Shown: in pieces, positions 18,631-28,365 of the stretch
Position numbering within the stretch: position 1 is the first letter of the stretch
Layout: each line of letters begins with the position of its first letter
NCBI GenBank assembly: GCA_022781925.1
Contig: JALESO010000027.1
Coordinates: 1-47,873 of the forward strand
Origin: Lachnospiraceae bacterium
GTDB lineage: Bacteria; Bacillota; Clostridia; Lachnospirales; Lachnospiraceae
Length of the DNA stretch: 47,873 bases
Direction of reading: 5' to 3'
Notes under the pieces: model-generated
What the model was told of the DNA's origin: nothing
The model's database searches: none
Seen by the model: the letters and a program-made list of their open reading frames with translations, nothing else
Made by a program: the position numbers and the translations under genes

Positions 18631-18754
18631 ATTTTTCACACCTGACCAATTGTTTTTATAAGGAATATATTTCTTGAATTTGATTCTTTAAGAAAACATA
18701 TAACTTTTACAAGTAACTTACTCTTTATCCTCAAACAGTTGTTTCTTCTATTCC

Positions 18755-19528
18755 TTACAGTGCTTTCCAGTGTTTTGCCAGTTCCTGTGGGTTGGCGGAT
18801 TCCATAAATGCCCGCCCGATCAGGAAGGCATCCACCCGGCATTCTTTCAGATATTTTACATCTTCATCAGATACGATTCCGCTCTCTGCCACAAAAATGC
18901 GATCCTCCGGAACCAGTTTACTCAGACGTTTTGTGGTGTCCAGTTTAATTGTGAAATCTCTGAGATCACGGTTGTTGACGCCCACGATCTTTGCTCCACA
19001 GTTTAATGCCCGATCCATCTGTTCTTCCGTATGGGCTTCAAACAGGGCATCCAGTCCCAGTTCCGTGGTCAACTGATAGAAATCCTTCATCTGTACATCA
19101 TCCAGGATTCCGGTGATTAGAAGGATTGCATTGGCTCCGATCACTTTCGCCTCATAAAACTGATACTCATCGATCATAAAATCTTTCCGTAAGATCGGAA
19201 GCGGTGAAATCTCCCGGATTTCTTTCAGATAATCGATATTTCCAAGGAAATGATCTTCTTCTGTCAGACAGGAAATGCAGTCTACGGAAGCATTGTATTC
19301 ATCGATCCGCTTTGTCAGATCGATCTGGCTGGTGATGTTTCCAAGACTTGGAGAAGCCTTTTTAAACTCTCCGATAATGGAAATCCCCGGTTTTGCAAGT
19401 CCTTCATAAAATCTTGCCGGATGCGCCTCACAGGCTTCTGCCAGTTTTCGCATCTCCGCCGGTGAAATACGGGATTTATGTTCCACCAGACGTACTTTTT
19501 TATCTTCCACGATTTTATCTAATATCAT
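18755..19528 (-). CDS. trpC: Indole-3-glycerol phosphate synthase
   Basis: A 257-residue TIM-barrel enzyme that closes the indole ring. Family signature: GEFKKASPSLG (catalytic Lys), then SCLTEEDHFLG, LRKDFMIDEYQ, GANAILLI, GVNNRDLRDF and VAESGI. The start at 19528 follows GAGGAG at 8-10 nt. The upstream in-frame extension to 19558 is probably not translated. It directly follows trpG, where trpD would usually stand. Confidence 0.96.
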   Translation of the reverse strand: MILDKIVEDKKVRLVEHKSRISPAEMRKLAEACEAHPARFYEGLAKPGISIIGEFKKASPSLGNITSQIDLTKRIDEYNASVDCISCLTEEDHFLGNIDYLKEIREISPLPILRKDFMIDEYQFYEAKVIGANAILLITGILDDVQMKDFYQLTTELGLDALFEAHTEEQMDRALNCGAKIVGVNNRDLRDFTIKLDTTKRLSKLVPEDRIFVAESGIVSDEDVKYLKECRVDAFLIGRAFMESANPQELAKHWKAL

Positions 19529-19586
19529 CTTTTTTACTCCTCTACTCACACACGCCATTTATACAGTTCACTCGTGCCATTCGCTT

Positions 19587-20150
19587 TTATAATGACAAAA
19601 AATTTTCCATCATGCGTTTTCCATGTTCGGTATATACCGATTCCGGATGAAACTGTAATCCGATGACCGGATACTCTTTATGCTGCATCGCCATGATCTC
19701 ACCGTCCTCTGTGGTGGCCAGCACTTCCAGACAATCCGGGAGATTTTCTGCTGAAACCGCCAGGGAATGATATCTGGCTACCCGGATCGGGGACTCGATG
19801 CCATCGAAGATTCCGGTTCCGGTGTGATGGATCAGAGACTGTTTTCCGTGATACAGCTGCTTTGCATAAGTAACGGTTCCTCCCAGTGCTTCGCCGATGG
19901 TCTGATGTCCGAGACAGATGCCCAGGATCGGGATCTTGTCATAAAATTCTTTCACCACATCCAGGCAGATACCGGCTTCCTTCGGGCTTTTCGGTCCCGG
20001 GGAAAGTACAATTTTCTCCGGTGCCATCTGGCAGATCTCTTCAATGGTAATTTTGTCGTTTCGAACCACCTCGATATCCTCCCGGAAGATTCCCATATAT
20101 TGATATAAGTTGTATGTAAATGAATCGTAATTATCAATCAGTAAAATCAT
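19587..20150 (-). CDS. trpG: Anthranilate synthase glutamine amidotransferase subunit
   Basis: A 187-residue class I glutamine amidotransferase that supplies ammonia to TrpE. The nucleophile Cys79 is in GICLGHQTIGEALGG, the oxyanion region is SPGPKSPKEAG, and the His-Glu pair is in LQFHPESVYTEHG. Its ATG overlaps the TGA of trpE (ATGA at 20147-20150), so the two subunits are translationally coupled. No separate pabA-like gene is in the window, so dual use with folate synthesis cannot be judged. Confidence 0.96.
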   Translation of the reverse strand: MILLIDNYDSFTYNLYQYMGIFREDIEVVRNDKITIEEICQMAPEKIVLSPGPKSPKEAGICLDVVKEFYDKIPILGICLGHQTIGEALGGTVTYAKQLYHGKQSLIHHTGTGIFDGIESPIRVARYHSLAVSAENLPDCLEVLATTEDGEIMAMQHKEYPVIGLQFHPESVYTEHGKRMMENFLSL

Positions 20151-21559
20151 AATGCTTCCTCCGCTACCAGTGTTTTCGCCAGTGCCATGGCTTTATTGCA
20201 GCACTCCTGATATTCCTTTTCCGGAACGGAATCTGCCACAATTCCGGCTCCCGCCTGCAGGTAAACTTTTTCACCTTTTTTGATCATTGTCCGGATCGTG
20301 ATACAGAAATCCATGTCCCCGGAGAAAGCCACATATCCGGTGGCTCCGCCGTACAGACCTCTGCGTACTGTCTCCAGTTCATCAATGATCTCCATGGCGC
20401 GGATCTTCGGTGCTCCGCTTAAGGTTCCTGCCGGGAGGAAGGATGCTACCAGATCAAATGGATGATACGTTCCTTTTTTCCGTCCTTCCACCAGAGATAC
20501 GATGTGCATTACATGGGAGTAATACTGGATCTTCATAAAATCTGTCACCTTGACACTTCCGAACTCACTAACCCGTCCCATATCATTCCGCGCCAGATCC
20601 ACCAGCATGACATGTTCTGCTTTTTCTTTTTCATCTGCCAGCAGTTCTTCTGTCAGCCGCTTATCTTCTTCTTTGGTTTTTCCTCTCGGTCTTGTACCGG
20701 CGATCGGGCAGGTATATACACGTTTGCCCTGCTGCTTTACGATCATCTCCGGAGAACTTCCGATGACCTCAAAATTTCCAAAATTGAAGTAATACAGGTA
20801 TGGGGAAGGGTTCAGTTCTCTCAGCTCCCGGTACAGGTCAAATCCGGTCTGTTTTGTCTCCAACGTCCATCTCTGGGACAAGACCGTCTGGAAAATGTGG
20901 CCTTCCCGGATATAGTGTTTGATTTTTTCTACCTTCTCGCTGTATTCCTCCAGTGTATCCGACTGATGTACGATCCTGCCGTCCCGATGAAACTGAAACG
21001 GGCTTGCCTGACCTCTGTTTTTTCTAGCTTCCCGGATCATGTCCTCCGCCTCTTCCAGTGCCTGCTGTTTTCCGGCTTCATCATCTGATCTCAGCACCAC
21101 GGCGGTCATGGTCTCTGCCACATGATCGATCATCAGGAACTTTGTCATCAGCATCATCTGAATGGTTTCGATGCCGATCTCATCCGGATTATCATCCGGA
21201 AGGACTTCTGTATAACGGATAAAATCATATCCCAGCTGACCAACCAGTCCGCCGGAGAAATTCAGCTCCGCATGATCATTTTTTATCTCGAATTCACTGT
21301 AATATGCTTTCAGCAGATCCAGTGGATTTCCTTTTCGAACCTCTCTGCTGCCATCCGCTCTGGTAATCACCAGGGACTGTCCCTCGGAAGAAATCAGTTC
21401 CTCCGGTTCCGCTCCCATAAACGTATAACGGTCATAATTCTTATCATAGCTCTCCAGAAGGAAACCAACTTTGTCCCCTACCAGGTTCTGATACATGCCG
21501 ATGGCAGTTTCATTTACGATGCTGACGGTTTTCTTGTAAACTCTTAATGTACGTTTCAT
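20147..21559 (-). CDS. trpE: Anthranilate synthase component I
   Basis: A 470-residue chorismate-utilising enzyme that makes anthranilate, the committed step. The LLES motif at 34-37 (GFLLESYDK) is the tryptophan feedback site known in TrpE, which separates it from PabB. The catalytic core has SQRWTLET, SPEMIVK, CPIAGTRPRGKT, LVDLARNDMGRV and LPAGTLSGAPKIRAMEIID. First structural gene of the operon behind the T-box leader. The ribosome binding site (GAAAGGG) is rather distant from the ATG. Confidence 0.97.
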   Translation of the reverse strand: MKRTLRVYKKTVSIVNETAIGMYQNLVGDKVGFLLESYDKNYDRYTFMGAEPEELISSEGQSLVITRADGSREVRKGNPLDLLKAYYSEFEIKNDHAELNFSGGLVGQLGYDFIRYTEVLPDDNPDEIGIETIQMMLMTKFLMIDHVAETMTAVVLRSDDEAGKQQALEEAEDMIREARKNRGQASPFQFHRDGRIVHQSDTLEEYSEKVEKIKHYIREGHIFQTVLSQRWTLETKQTGFDLYRELRELNPSPYLYYFNFGNFEVIGSSPEMIVKQQGKRVYTCPIAGTRPRGKTKEEDKRLTEELLADEKEKAEHVMLVDLARNDMGRVSEFGSVKVTDFMKIQYYSHVMHIVSLVEGRKKGTYHPFDLVASFLPAGTLSGAPKIRAMEIIDELETVRRGLYGGATGYVAFSGDMDFCITIRTMIKKGEKVYLQAGAGIVADSVPEKEYQECCNKAMALAKTLVAEEAL

Positions 21560-21647
21560 CTTATTTTCCAGCCCTTTCTATCCTGTAACACTTCCGTGGA
21601 TATCCAAAGGAATGAGAACGAACTTCTACTCTTTTCTGATTTGAAAT

Positions 21648-21945
21648 CAAAAAAGCCCCTGACTGTGAAACTTCACAGCCAGGGACGAATATACGTTTCG
21701 TGGTGCCACCCTTTATTCATTGTGCTCTGCACAACCTCAATCCGATACGGAATCTCTTCGATATCTTTCCCCTGTAACGTGAGGACACGGCATCCGCTAC
21801 TTACAGCCACCTGCGTTCGCTTTGCATCTCTCAAATCCATTCCCTCTATGCTTACCTGCCGGAATCTCACCACCACCGGCTCTCTGTAAAGCAGTGCCAC
21901 AAAGGTACTCCTTTTGTTCTTTGATTTTATTCTCTGTTGTTCGCT
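21648..21945 (-). ncRNA. T-box riboswitch (tRNA-Trp sensing) with terminator, upstream of trpE
   Basis: On the minus strand the T-box sequence AGGGTGGCACCACGA lies at 21712-21698. It is followed by a terminator whose arms, CCCTGGCTGTGAA and TTCACAGTCAGGGG, lie in 21684-21655 with a T-run to 21648. Further 5' are AGAGAG, the GGTGGTG apical region and a specifier region reading GAATGGATTTGAG, in which TGG (tryptophan) is followed by A. Uncharged tRNA-Trp would stabilise the antiterminator and turn on the operon. It fills most of the 544-nt gap before trpE. Confidence 0.93.
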
Positions 21946-21952
21946 TTTTGAC

Positions 21953-21981
21953 ATAGTAGCACTTTACCATACTGATTTCAA
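21953..21981 (-). promoter_or_regulatory. Promoter of the trp operon
   Basis: Minus strand TTGAAA (21981-21976), 17-nt spacer, TACTAT (21958-21953). It lies just before the 5' end of the T-box leader. Confidence 0.75.
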
Positions 21982-22027
21982 CACTTTTCTGAAAATTAAT
22001 TCATACTTTTTTACTCTGTAATTAAAC

Positions 22028-22091
22028 ATGCCCTGCATATGTTCAGATTCATTTTTACGAGTTTCATCAGAATCCGTCATATACAGGGCAT
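22028..22091 (-). terminator. Long inverted repeat after the antiporter gene (terminator candidate)
   Basis: ATGCCCTG (22028-22035) pairs with CAGGGCAT (22084-22091); ATATG/CATAT and GATTC/GAATC extend the stem with small internal loops. It stands 12 nt after the antiporter stop. There is no clear T-run on the minus strand, so its strength as a terminator is uncertain. Confidence 0.5.
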
Positions 22092-22103
22092 TTGACTTAA
22101 ATT

Positions 22104-23447
22104 TTATAGGAAGAAGATTAACATATCAATAATAAATACCGGTATCAGGAATCGCAGCGACCAGGTCATATATCCAAAGAAGGACGGCATACGGATACCG
22201 TTTTCCTCTGCGATGGATTTTACCATAAAGTTCGGTGCATTACCGATATATGTGTTGGCTCCCATAAATACTGCGCCACAGGAGATCGCCTCCAGCATGA
22301 TCTGCGGTACGATACCGACACTGGTCTGCAGACCGGCAGTTGCACCCAAAGTTCCTGCAGTGGTAAGGAATACCAGATACGTCGGTGTGTTATCCAGGAA
22401 ACTGGACATGGCACCGGTTACCCAGAACATCTGCCACGGCTGGGTCAGACCAAGTTCCGCACCTTTTGCTTTCAGGATCAGAAGTGCCGGAATCATGGTA
22501 ATAAAGATACCGATGAACAGCACTGCAACTTCCTGAATGGCTCCCCAGGAAAAATGGTTGTCTTCTCTTACACTCTTATTTGTTGTCTTAAAGGAAAGGA
22601 AGGCTGCTGTCAGAATGATTACAACCTCAATCAGAGCCGCATATGTAAGCTCTACCTCTCCGTAAATGTGGATTCCTCCTCCAAATACTTTTGTGGAAGG
22701 AAGTACACCACTTAAAATTACTGCTACTACGATTGCTGCAAGGAAAATAATGTTGTGTGCTCCTACAACACGGATGGCAGCTTTCTCACCTTTCTCTGCT
22801 TCCGGTACGATACCTTCTGCCAGATCCTTACGGTAAGCTCTGGAATCCAGAATATAGAAGATCACAAGTAAGATTGCAACATTTAAGATCATGATTGGGA
22901 TCAGACGCAGGCTCCAGAAGAATGGAACGTTACGCATAAATCCCATCAGCAGTGGCGGATCTCCCACCGGTGTCAGACATCCACCGATATTGGATACCAG
23001 GAAAATAAAGAACACAACAATCTGTGTCTTTCTGGAACGCCATTTATTTGCACGGATCAGAGGACGGATCATAACCATGCTGGCACCTGTGGTACCGATC
23101 CAGCTGGATAACAATGTACCAATCAGAAGCATGATCACATTTACCTTTGGTGATCCACGCAGTTCACCTTCAATGGTGATATTTCCTGCTACGCAGAAAA
23201 GTCCAAATAATAACACGATAAAAGTGAAATAATCACCTACAATAACTTCCAGCAGCTGCTCACCCATTACGCCAAAACCATAACGGATTGCAAATGGAAT
23301 CAGAAACAGCAGCGACCATGCGATAACTGCATATTTCTGGTTTCTTTCCCACCAGGCCGGTTTTACCAGCGGGAAAACCGCGATACTAAGAAGCATTCCC
23401 AAAAATGGAATGCAGAATAACAATGAAATTGAATTGCCCAAGTCCAT
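22104..23447 (-). CDS. Sodium:proton antiporter, NhaD/ion-transporter superfamily
   Basis: A 447-residue membrane protein with about 11-12 hydrophobic helices. It matches the ion-transporter superfamily that includes NhaD and ArsB. Diagnostic parts are LLSSWIGTTGASMVMIRPLIRANKW and VSNIGGCLTPVGDPPLLMGF in the first half, and the related SSFLDNTPTYLVFLTTAGT with MGANTYIGNAPNFMVKSIAEENGIRMPSFF (split here as two conserved stretches) in the second, which shows the internal two-fold repeat. Sodium/proton exchange is inferred from the closest family; dicarboxylate or arsenite transport is less likely. It has its own transcription unit upstream of the trp leader. Confidence 0.82.
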   Translation of the reverse strand: MDLGNSISLLFCIPFLGMLLSIAVFPLVKPAWWERNQKYAVIAWSLLFLIPFAIRYGFGVMGEQLLEVIVGDYFTFIVLLFGLFCVAGNITIEGELRGSPKVNVIMLLIGTLLSSWIGTTGASMVMIRPLIRANKWRSRKTQIVVFFIFLVSNIGGCLTPVGDPPLLMGFMRNVPFFWSLRLIPIMILNVAILLVIFYILDSRAYRKDLAEGIVPEAEKGEKAAIRVVGAHNIIFLAAIVVAVILSGVLPSTKVFGGGIHIYGEVELTYAALIEVVIILTAAFLSFKTTNKSVREDNHFSWGAIQEVAVLFIGIFITMIPALLILKAKGAELGLTQPWQMFWVTGAMSSFLDNTPTYLVFLTTAGTLGATAGLQTSVGIVPQIMLEAISCGAVFMGANTYIGNAPNFMVKSIAEENGIRMPSFFGYMTWSLRFLIPVFIIDMLIFFL

Positions 23448-23566
23448 TTGTGATACCTCCAGTCATATACTTAAAATCTAATCAATCACAATTTGTTCAG
23501 TCAATCCCCCATTATATCTGAGTTCAGATCAGCATCTTTTGTACTGCTCATCCCCAAATGATTCTC

Positions 23567-24199
23567 TTACATCAGATATAAGTTCTCATTGCCAATGCTT
23601 ATATGATCTCCGGAAGATTCCAGATTTTCCTTCAGCGGATACCCTTTTTTCATATTCTTATTTATAATATAGCCGGTGTGCAGCATCGTGACATTCTCTG
23701 TATCCGAAATCGGAACTACTCTCGTCCGCCCGATATCTGCTTCCGCATACCATACCTGATATTCATCCGCTCGGGGCAAAGATGCATCCATGCTCTCATC
23801 ATCCAGACAGATCACATGATTCAGTTCTGTCTCCGGCATACCAAGCAACACACGATCCTTCGCCATCTGGCGGATCATCTGCACATCCTCTGTATTTCTG
23901 TCTCGCTGTGGCAGAAGTGCAAAATCATCTTTATCTTCCAGTCCATAAGTATGATTTATATTCTGTACTTCGCTCACATAATATTCTAATTTGTCTTTTT
24001 CTTCCCGTTCTTCCTGATTCTCCAGCACTTCATATTCCCATACCATATCCTCCATACGGTAAACATTCAGATTCCATGCACGGTACAATGCCTGTGTGGA
24101 TGCACGCATTCCGCTGATCGAAATTCCCAGGATCAACGGCACAAGCAGGAAAAGACAGATCATCCTTTGTATTGTATTTGTCGTATACTTTTGCTTCAT
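23567..24199 (-). CDS. Hypothetical membrane-anchored protein
   Basis: No family recognised. The preferred start is ATG at 24199 (210 residues, MKQKYTTNTIQ); the frame extends to a TTG at 24238 without better support. A basic N-terminus and one hydrophobic segment (MICLFLLVPLILGISISG) suggest a signal anchor, leaving about 180 residues outside the cell. This part is acidic, with ENQEEREEKDKLEYY predicted as a helix, then a mixed region with DLGxTRVVPISD-like strands. It lies about 140 nt after the hybrid kinase gene on the same strand. A role as a partner of that sensor is a guess from position only. Confidence 0.55.
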   Translation of the reverse strand: MKQKYTTNTIQRMICLFLLVPLILGISISGMRASTQALYRAWNLNVYRMEDMVWEYEVLENQEEREEKDKLEYYVSEVQNINHTYGLEDKDDFALLPQRDRNTEDVQMIRQMAKDRVLLGMPETELNHVICLDDESMDASLPRADEYQVWYAEADIGRTRVVPISDTENVTMLHTGYIINKNMKKGYPLKENLESSGDHISIGNENLYLM

Positions 24200-24336
24200 A
24201 CTCAAATCCCGCCTTTTGTCCGTACAATTATAATACAATTTTTTTAAAAAGAACAGACAAAAATTGTACTTTTTAAATACATATTCTCTCTCTTTTTATG
24301 CAAAAAAGTCTTTTTTGCGGATTTTGTCAGCAATTT

Positions 24337-26195
24337 TTATATGTGAATATATTCTGCAAGTGTTTCATACAGCAGCTGCGGATCGATCGGTTTGGACAGA
24401 TGATCGTTCATACCCGCTTCTATCGTGCGCTTCTGTTCCTCCGCAAATGCCTCTGCCGTCATGGCGATGATCGGCACGGTCTTTGCATCCGGTCGATCCA
24501 ATGCACGGATCTCCTGCGTCGCAGTAATTCCATCCATAACAGGCATTCTGACATCCATTAAAATCGCCTGATACCAGCCTGATTCCGAAGCTTCAAATCG
24601 TTCCACTGCTTCTTTTCCATTTTCTGCTGTATACACCACACATCCTACTCTTTCCAAAATCAACTGAGCCACATACACATTGATCTCATTATCTTCCACA
24701 AGAAGAATACGTGCATCCCTCAGACTTTTTTCCGTCAGACTTACCACATTTTCATGTTCCCCTGCGTCTGCAGTCAAAGCTTCCAGTTCCACGGTAAATT
24801 CTGTTCCTTCTCCCAGTTTGCTCTTTACAGAAATCGTGCCACCCATTGCATCCACCAGACTTTTTACGATCGGCAGTCCCAGCCCGGTTCCTATGGTCTG
24901 TGCTGTAAGTTCTGATTTTTCCTGAGAAAACGGATCGTACAAATGCTCCAGAAATTCCTCACTCATACCAATGCCATTGTCCCGCACACAAATATGAAGC
25001 CTCACTTTTTGGTCATTTCTGGAAAGGATATCCGATGTCATGGAAACCTTTCCTCCTTCCGGCGTAAATTTTGCTGCATTCGACAATAAATTAAAGAAAA
25101 TCTGATTGAAGCGCAGGTGATCCACCAGAATGCATCCCGGCCCATTTAATTGACAATCGAACCGGATCTTACGTTCCTCCATCAGCGGACGGATCACTGT
25201 ATTGATCGATGTTGCAAATACCTCCCTGGTCAGAGGCTCTTCATGCAACGTCAGATCCCCATTTTCTATTTTACTCATATCCAGAATATCATTGATCAGT
25301 CCAAGCAGGAAATCACTGGAAGATGCAATTTTATCCAGATATCCCCTTATTACAGTAACATCTGATTCCTGACGTGCCAGATTGGTCAGACCGATCACAG
25401 CATTCATCGGTGTGCGGATATCGTGACTCATGCGGGATAAAAATTCTGTTTTCGCATGTGCTGCCGACTCCGCTTTTTCTGCCGTTATCTTCAACTCTTT
25501 ATTTTTCTGATGTAATTGTTTGTACAGAATCTCCCTGCGATGTTCCTCCACAGTCAGATCACACCAGACATAGATCGTAGCATAGCTTGCATTGATGATA
25601 AGCCATCCCGGATTTGCCAGCTGTACCCAGATAAAACATGCCGTAGTCCCAAAAAAAGTGAGAGCAGAACAGCATTTATTTTTGGCACCAGCTTTTTCCG
25701 GTTCCATATAACCATCAGCAGACCAGCTGCGGAATATGCCATAATATAGCCTACTCCTACTGACATAAAGAGCGGTCCGCGGGAATAATCCATCTCCGGA
25801 GACAGGCTGAAAAACAGCCCGGTCACAGGATTCGTACATGCCAGTGCAATATAAACCATATATGGTATCATCATACAGAAAATATTTCTGCGCAGCTGTT
25901 TTCTCTGAAAATCCTTATGGATCAGCACATAGGAATATGCCATCCATACAGCCGCCAGCAATGGCATCGTCGCCACATAGATGGTCATCGTCAGTTCATA
26001 AAACCACCAGCCCGGCATATGATTCATCGCATAAGAAGATACGATATCAATGCAGACATTGATGATACTGATCAGCAGCACCATATAAAAAGCCTGCCCT
26101 TCCACATCCTGTCCAAGCTGCTGCTTTGTCTTTTCTTTGATCAACATTACCAGAAAAATTGCCAGTGCAAAAAAATCAGTTTCTATATGCCACAT
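24337..26195 (-). pseudogene. Hybrid histidine kinase-response regulator, frameshifted at a T7/A7 run
   Basis: The two overlapping frames are parts of one gene. The first (26195 to about 25651) encodes MWHIETDFFALAIFLVMLI and about six membrane helices. The second (to 24337) continues with a last helix (ACFIWVQLANPGWLII), a coiled coil, the phospho-acceptor SHDIRTPMNAVIG, ATPase motifs NQIFFNLLSNAAKFT, DNGIGM and GTGLGLPI, and a receiver domain (ILLVEDNEIN; Asp in LMDVRMPVMDG). The frames join if one T is added to the seven T (A7 at 25651-25657 on the plus strand). All catalytic motifs are intact. It is either a recent frameshift, a phase-variable tract or an assembly error. Stimulus unknown. 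Confidence 0.85.
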
Positions 26196-26375
26196 AATCT
26201 CCTCTACTTTCTACTCATCATGAGTACCATATGATACGCTAAGAACAAACGGTGTACCTATGTATTTTTCATCATTGTGTATACGAATTTGTTTTTATTG
26301 TACCATAATCTGACAACTTTTGTATAGAAGAGATATCACGCAGCATCATTGTGCAAAATCATAAATTTCTAACAA

Positions 26376-26424
26376 ATAAAAATAACCCTTACAAACAGTG
26401 TCACCACCATTCATAAGGGTTATT
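26376..26424 (-). terminator. Rho-independent terminator after tsf
   Basis: AATAACCCTTA (26381-26391) and TAAGGGTTATT (26414-26424) form a perfect 11-bp stem; on the minus strand TTTTATTTG follows. It ends the rpsB-tsf operon. The rest of the gap up to the kinase start (26196-26375) is AT-rich and shows nothing further. Confidence 0.88.
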
Positions 26425-26456
26425 GATCGTTTCAGAAATCTAATACAGAAACTGTA

Positions 26457-27386
26457 TTACATGTTCATCTGTGCTGCTACCTCAGCTGCAAAGTCCTCGT
26501 TTTTCTTCTCAAGACCTTCACCTGTCTCGAAACGTACGAAACCTGTGATCTTGATGTCAGCGCCAACTTCTTTGGAAACCTGCTGTAAGTATTTAGCAAC
26601 AGTCTGTTTTCCATCCTCAGCTTTAACGTAAGCCTGCTCCATTAAGCAAACCTCTTTCAGCTCTTTGTTCAGACGGCCGATGATCATTTTCTCAATGATA
26701 TTGTCCGGTTTGTCCGGGTTCTCATTTTTAGCCTGAGCAAGAAGGATAGATTTCTCATGCTCTTTGTACTCTTCGCTTACATCTTCGGAAGATACATATT
26801 TCGGAGCAAGAGCTGCAACCTGCATTGCTACGTTTGTAAGAGCCTCTTTTACAGCGTCGTTTACTACTGCTGTCTCAGCTTTTACAAGGACACCGATACG
26901 TCCGCCACCGTGGATATAAGATACGATGCATCCGTTCTCCTGTGTCTCTTTCTGGAATCTACGAATGTTCAGGTTCTCACCGATAACTGCGATTTTCTCT
27001 ACGAGAGCATCTTTTACAGTTTTGGAAGAATCTGCATTCCATGCCTCTGCCATAAATGCATCCATATCAGCTGCATCAGATGCAACAGCCTGAGCTGCAA
27101 CAGCCTCTACATACTGCTGGAATGTCTCATTTTTAGCAACGAAATCTGTCTCAGAGTTAACCTCTACGATTGCTGCTGTATTGTCGCCGTCCATAGCGAT
27201 GCGTACAAGACCTTCTGCTGCGATACGTCCAGCTTTTTTCTCAGCTTTTGCCTGTCCGTTCTTTCTTAAGAACTCAACAGCTGCGTCCATATCACCGTTT
27301 GTCTCTGTAAGAGCTTTCTTGCAGTCCATCATGCCTGCGCCGGTCATCTCTCTTAATTCTTTTACCATTGATGCTGTAATTGCCAT
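26457..27386 (-). CDS. tsf: Translation elongation factor Ts
   Basis: A 309-residue nucleotide exchange factor for EF-Tu. The N-terminal UBA-like domain carries VKELREMTGAGMMDCKKALTE, followed by AVEFLRKNGQAKAEKKAGRIAAEG, and the core has VEVNSETDFVAKNETF. The signature and length are those of Firmicutes EF-Ts. It follows rpsB by 55 nt, the near-universal rpsB-tsf pair. Confidence 0.97.
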   Translation of the reverse strand: MAITASMVKELREMTGAGMMDCKKALTETNGDMDAAVEFLRKNGQAKAEKKAGRIAAEGLVRIAMDGDNTAAIVEVNSETDFVAKNETFQQYVEAVAAQAVASDAADMDAFMAEAWNADSSKTVKDALVEKIAVIGENLNIRRFQKETQENGCIVSYIHGGGRIGVLVKAETAVVNDAVKEALTNVAMQVAALAPKYVSSEDVSEEYKEHEKSILLAQAKNENPDKPDNIIEKMIIGRLNKELKEVCLMEQAYVKAEDGKQTVAKYLQQVSKEVGADIKITGFVRFETGEGLEKKNEDFAAEVAAQMNM

Positions 27387-27441
27387 GGTTTTATTCCTCC
27401 GATTTCATTCATAGTGATGCGGTTCCCCGCAAATCTACAGA

Positions 27442-28176
27442 TTACTCCTCTGTTCCTTCAGCCTCTTCGAAAACTTCCTCGTCAGCTTCTACTGTACCCT
27501 GTTTTGCTTCGATAACAGCGTCTGCCATTTTGGAAACGATCAGTTTTACGGCTCTGATAGCATCATCGTTACCCGGGATTACATAATCTAACTCTTCCGG
27601 ATCACAGTTTGTATCAGCGATACCGATCAGCGGAATTCCCAGTGTATGAGCTTCCTGAACACAGATTCTCTCTTTTTTCGGATCTACAACGAAGATTGCA
27701 TCCGGGATTCTGTCCATCTCTTTGATACCGCCGAGGTTTTTCTCAAGTTTATCCCACTCTTTTTTGATGTTGATAACTTCTTTTTTCGGCAGAACATCAA
27801 ATGTTCCATCCTCAGACATTTTCTCGATTGCTTTCAGTCTTGCGATACGGCTCTGGATTGTTTTGAAGTTTGTGAGCATACCACCTAACCATCTCTCGTT
27901 TACATAGTACATTCCACAACGCTCAGCTTCTGCCTGGATAGCATCCTGTGCCTGTTTCTTTGTACCAACGAAAAGAATTGTACCACCTTCAGCAACGATA
28001 TCTGCTACTGCATTGTAAGCTTCGTCAACTTTACCTACGGATTTCTGTAAGTCGATGATGTAGATACCATTTCTCTCTGTGTAGATGTACGGAGCCATTT
28101 TAGGGTTCCATCTTCTTGTCTGGTGTCCGAAATGTACACCTGCTTCCAGTAACTGTTTCATTGAAATAACGCTCAT
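27442..28176 (-). CDS. rpsB: 30S ribosomal protein S2
   Basis: A 244-residue S2 protein. It begins [31 protein letters not shown] (conserved core [14 protein letters not shown]). Further landmarks are [12 protein letters not shown] and [28 protein letters not shown] lies 7 nt before the ATG at 28176, which excludes the 28-codon upstream extension of the frame. The last 25 residues are acidic, common in Clostridia. First gene of rpsB-tsf. Confidence 0.97.
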   Translation of the reverse strand: MSVISMKQLLEAGVHFGHQTRRWNPKMAPYIYTERNGIYIIDLQKSVGKVDEAYNAVADIVAEGGTILFVGTKKQAQDAIQAEAERCGMYYVNERWLGGMLTNFKTIQSRIARLKAIEKMSEDGTFDVLPKKEVINIKKEWDKLEKNLGGIKEMDRIPDAIFVVDPKKERICVQEAHTLGIPLIGIADTNCDPEELDYVIPGNDDAIRAVKLIVSKMADAVIEAKQGTVEADEEVFEEAEGTEE

Positions 28177-28329
28177 TTTTTTACCTCCATGGTTTTGTTT
28201 CTTCCATATGCATCTCACCCGCCGGTTCACCCTGTGGGCACCATCCCGGTTAGTCCGCATATGTGATTAATATAGTATTTATCTTAAAAAAGCACACAAA
28301 AAAATCTGTGACTTTTCTCAGACCGACTC

Positions 28330-28358
28330 AGTATAGCATACTTACAGGTACGCTTCAA
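28330..28358 (-). promoter_or_regulatory. Promoter of rpsB-tsf with structured leader
   Basis: Minus strand TTGAAG (28358-28353), 17-nt spacer, TATACT (28335-28330). The leader of about 150 nt to rpsB contains T-rich hairpin-like sequence near 28290-28310 and a GC-rich stem (GGTGCCC ACA GGG..ACC) near 28210-28250. The latter may be an autoregulatory S2-type leader. Confidence 0.75.
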
Positions 28359-28365
28359 GACATTT

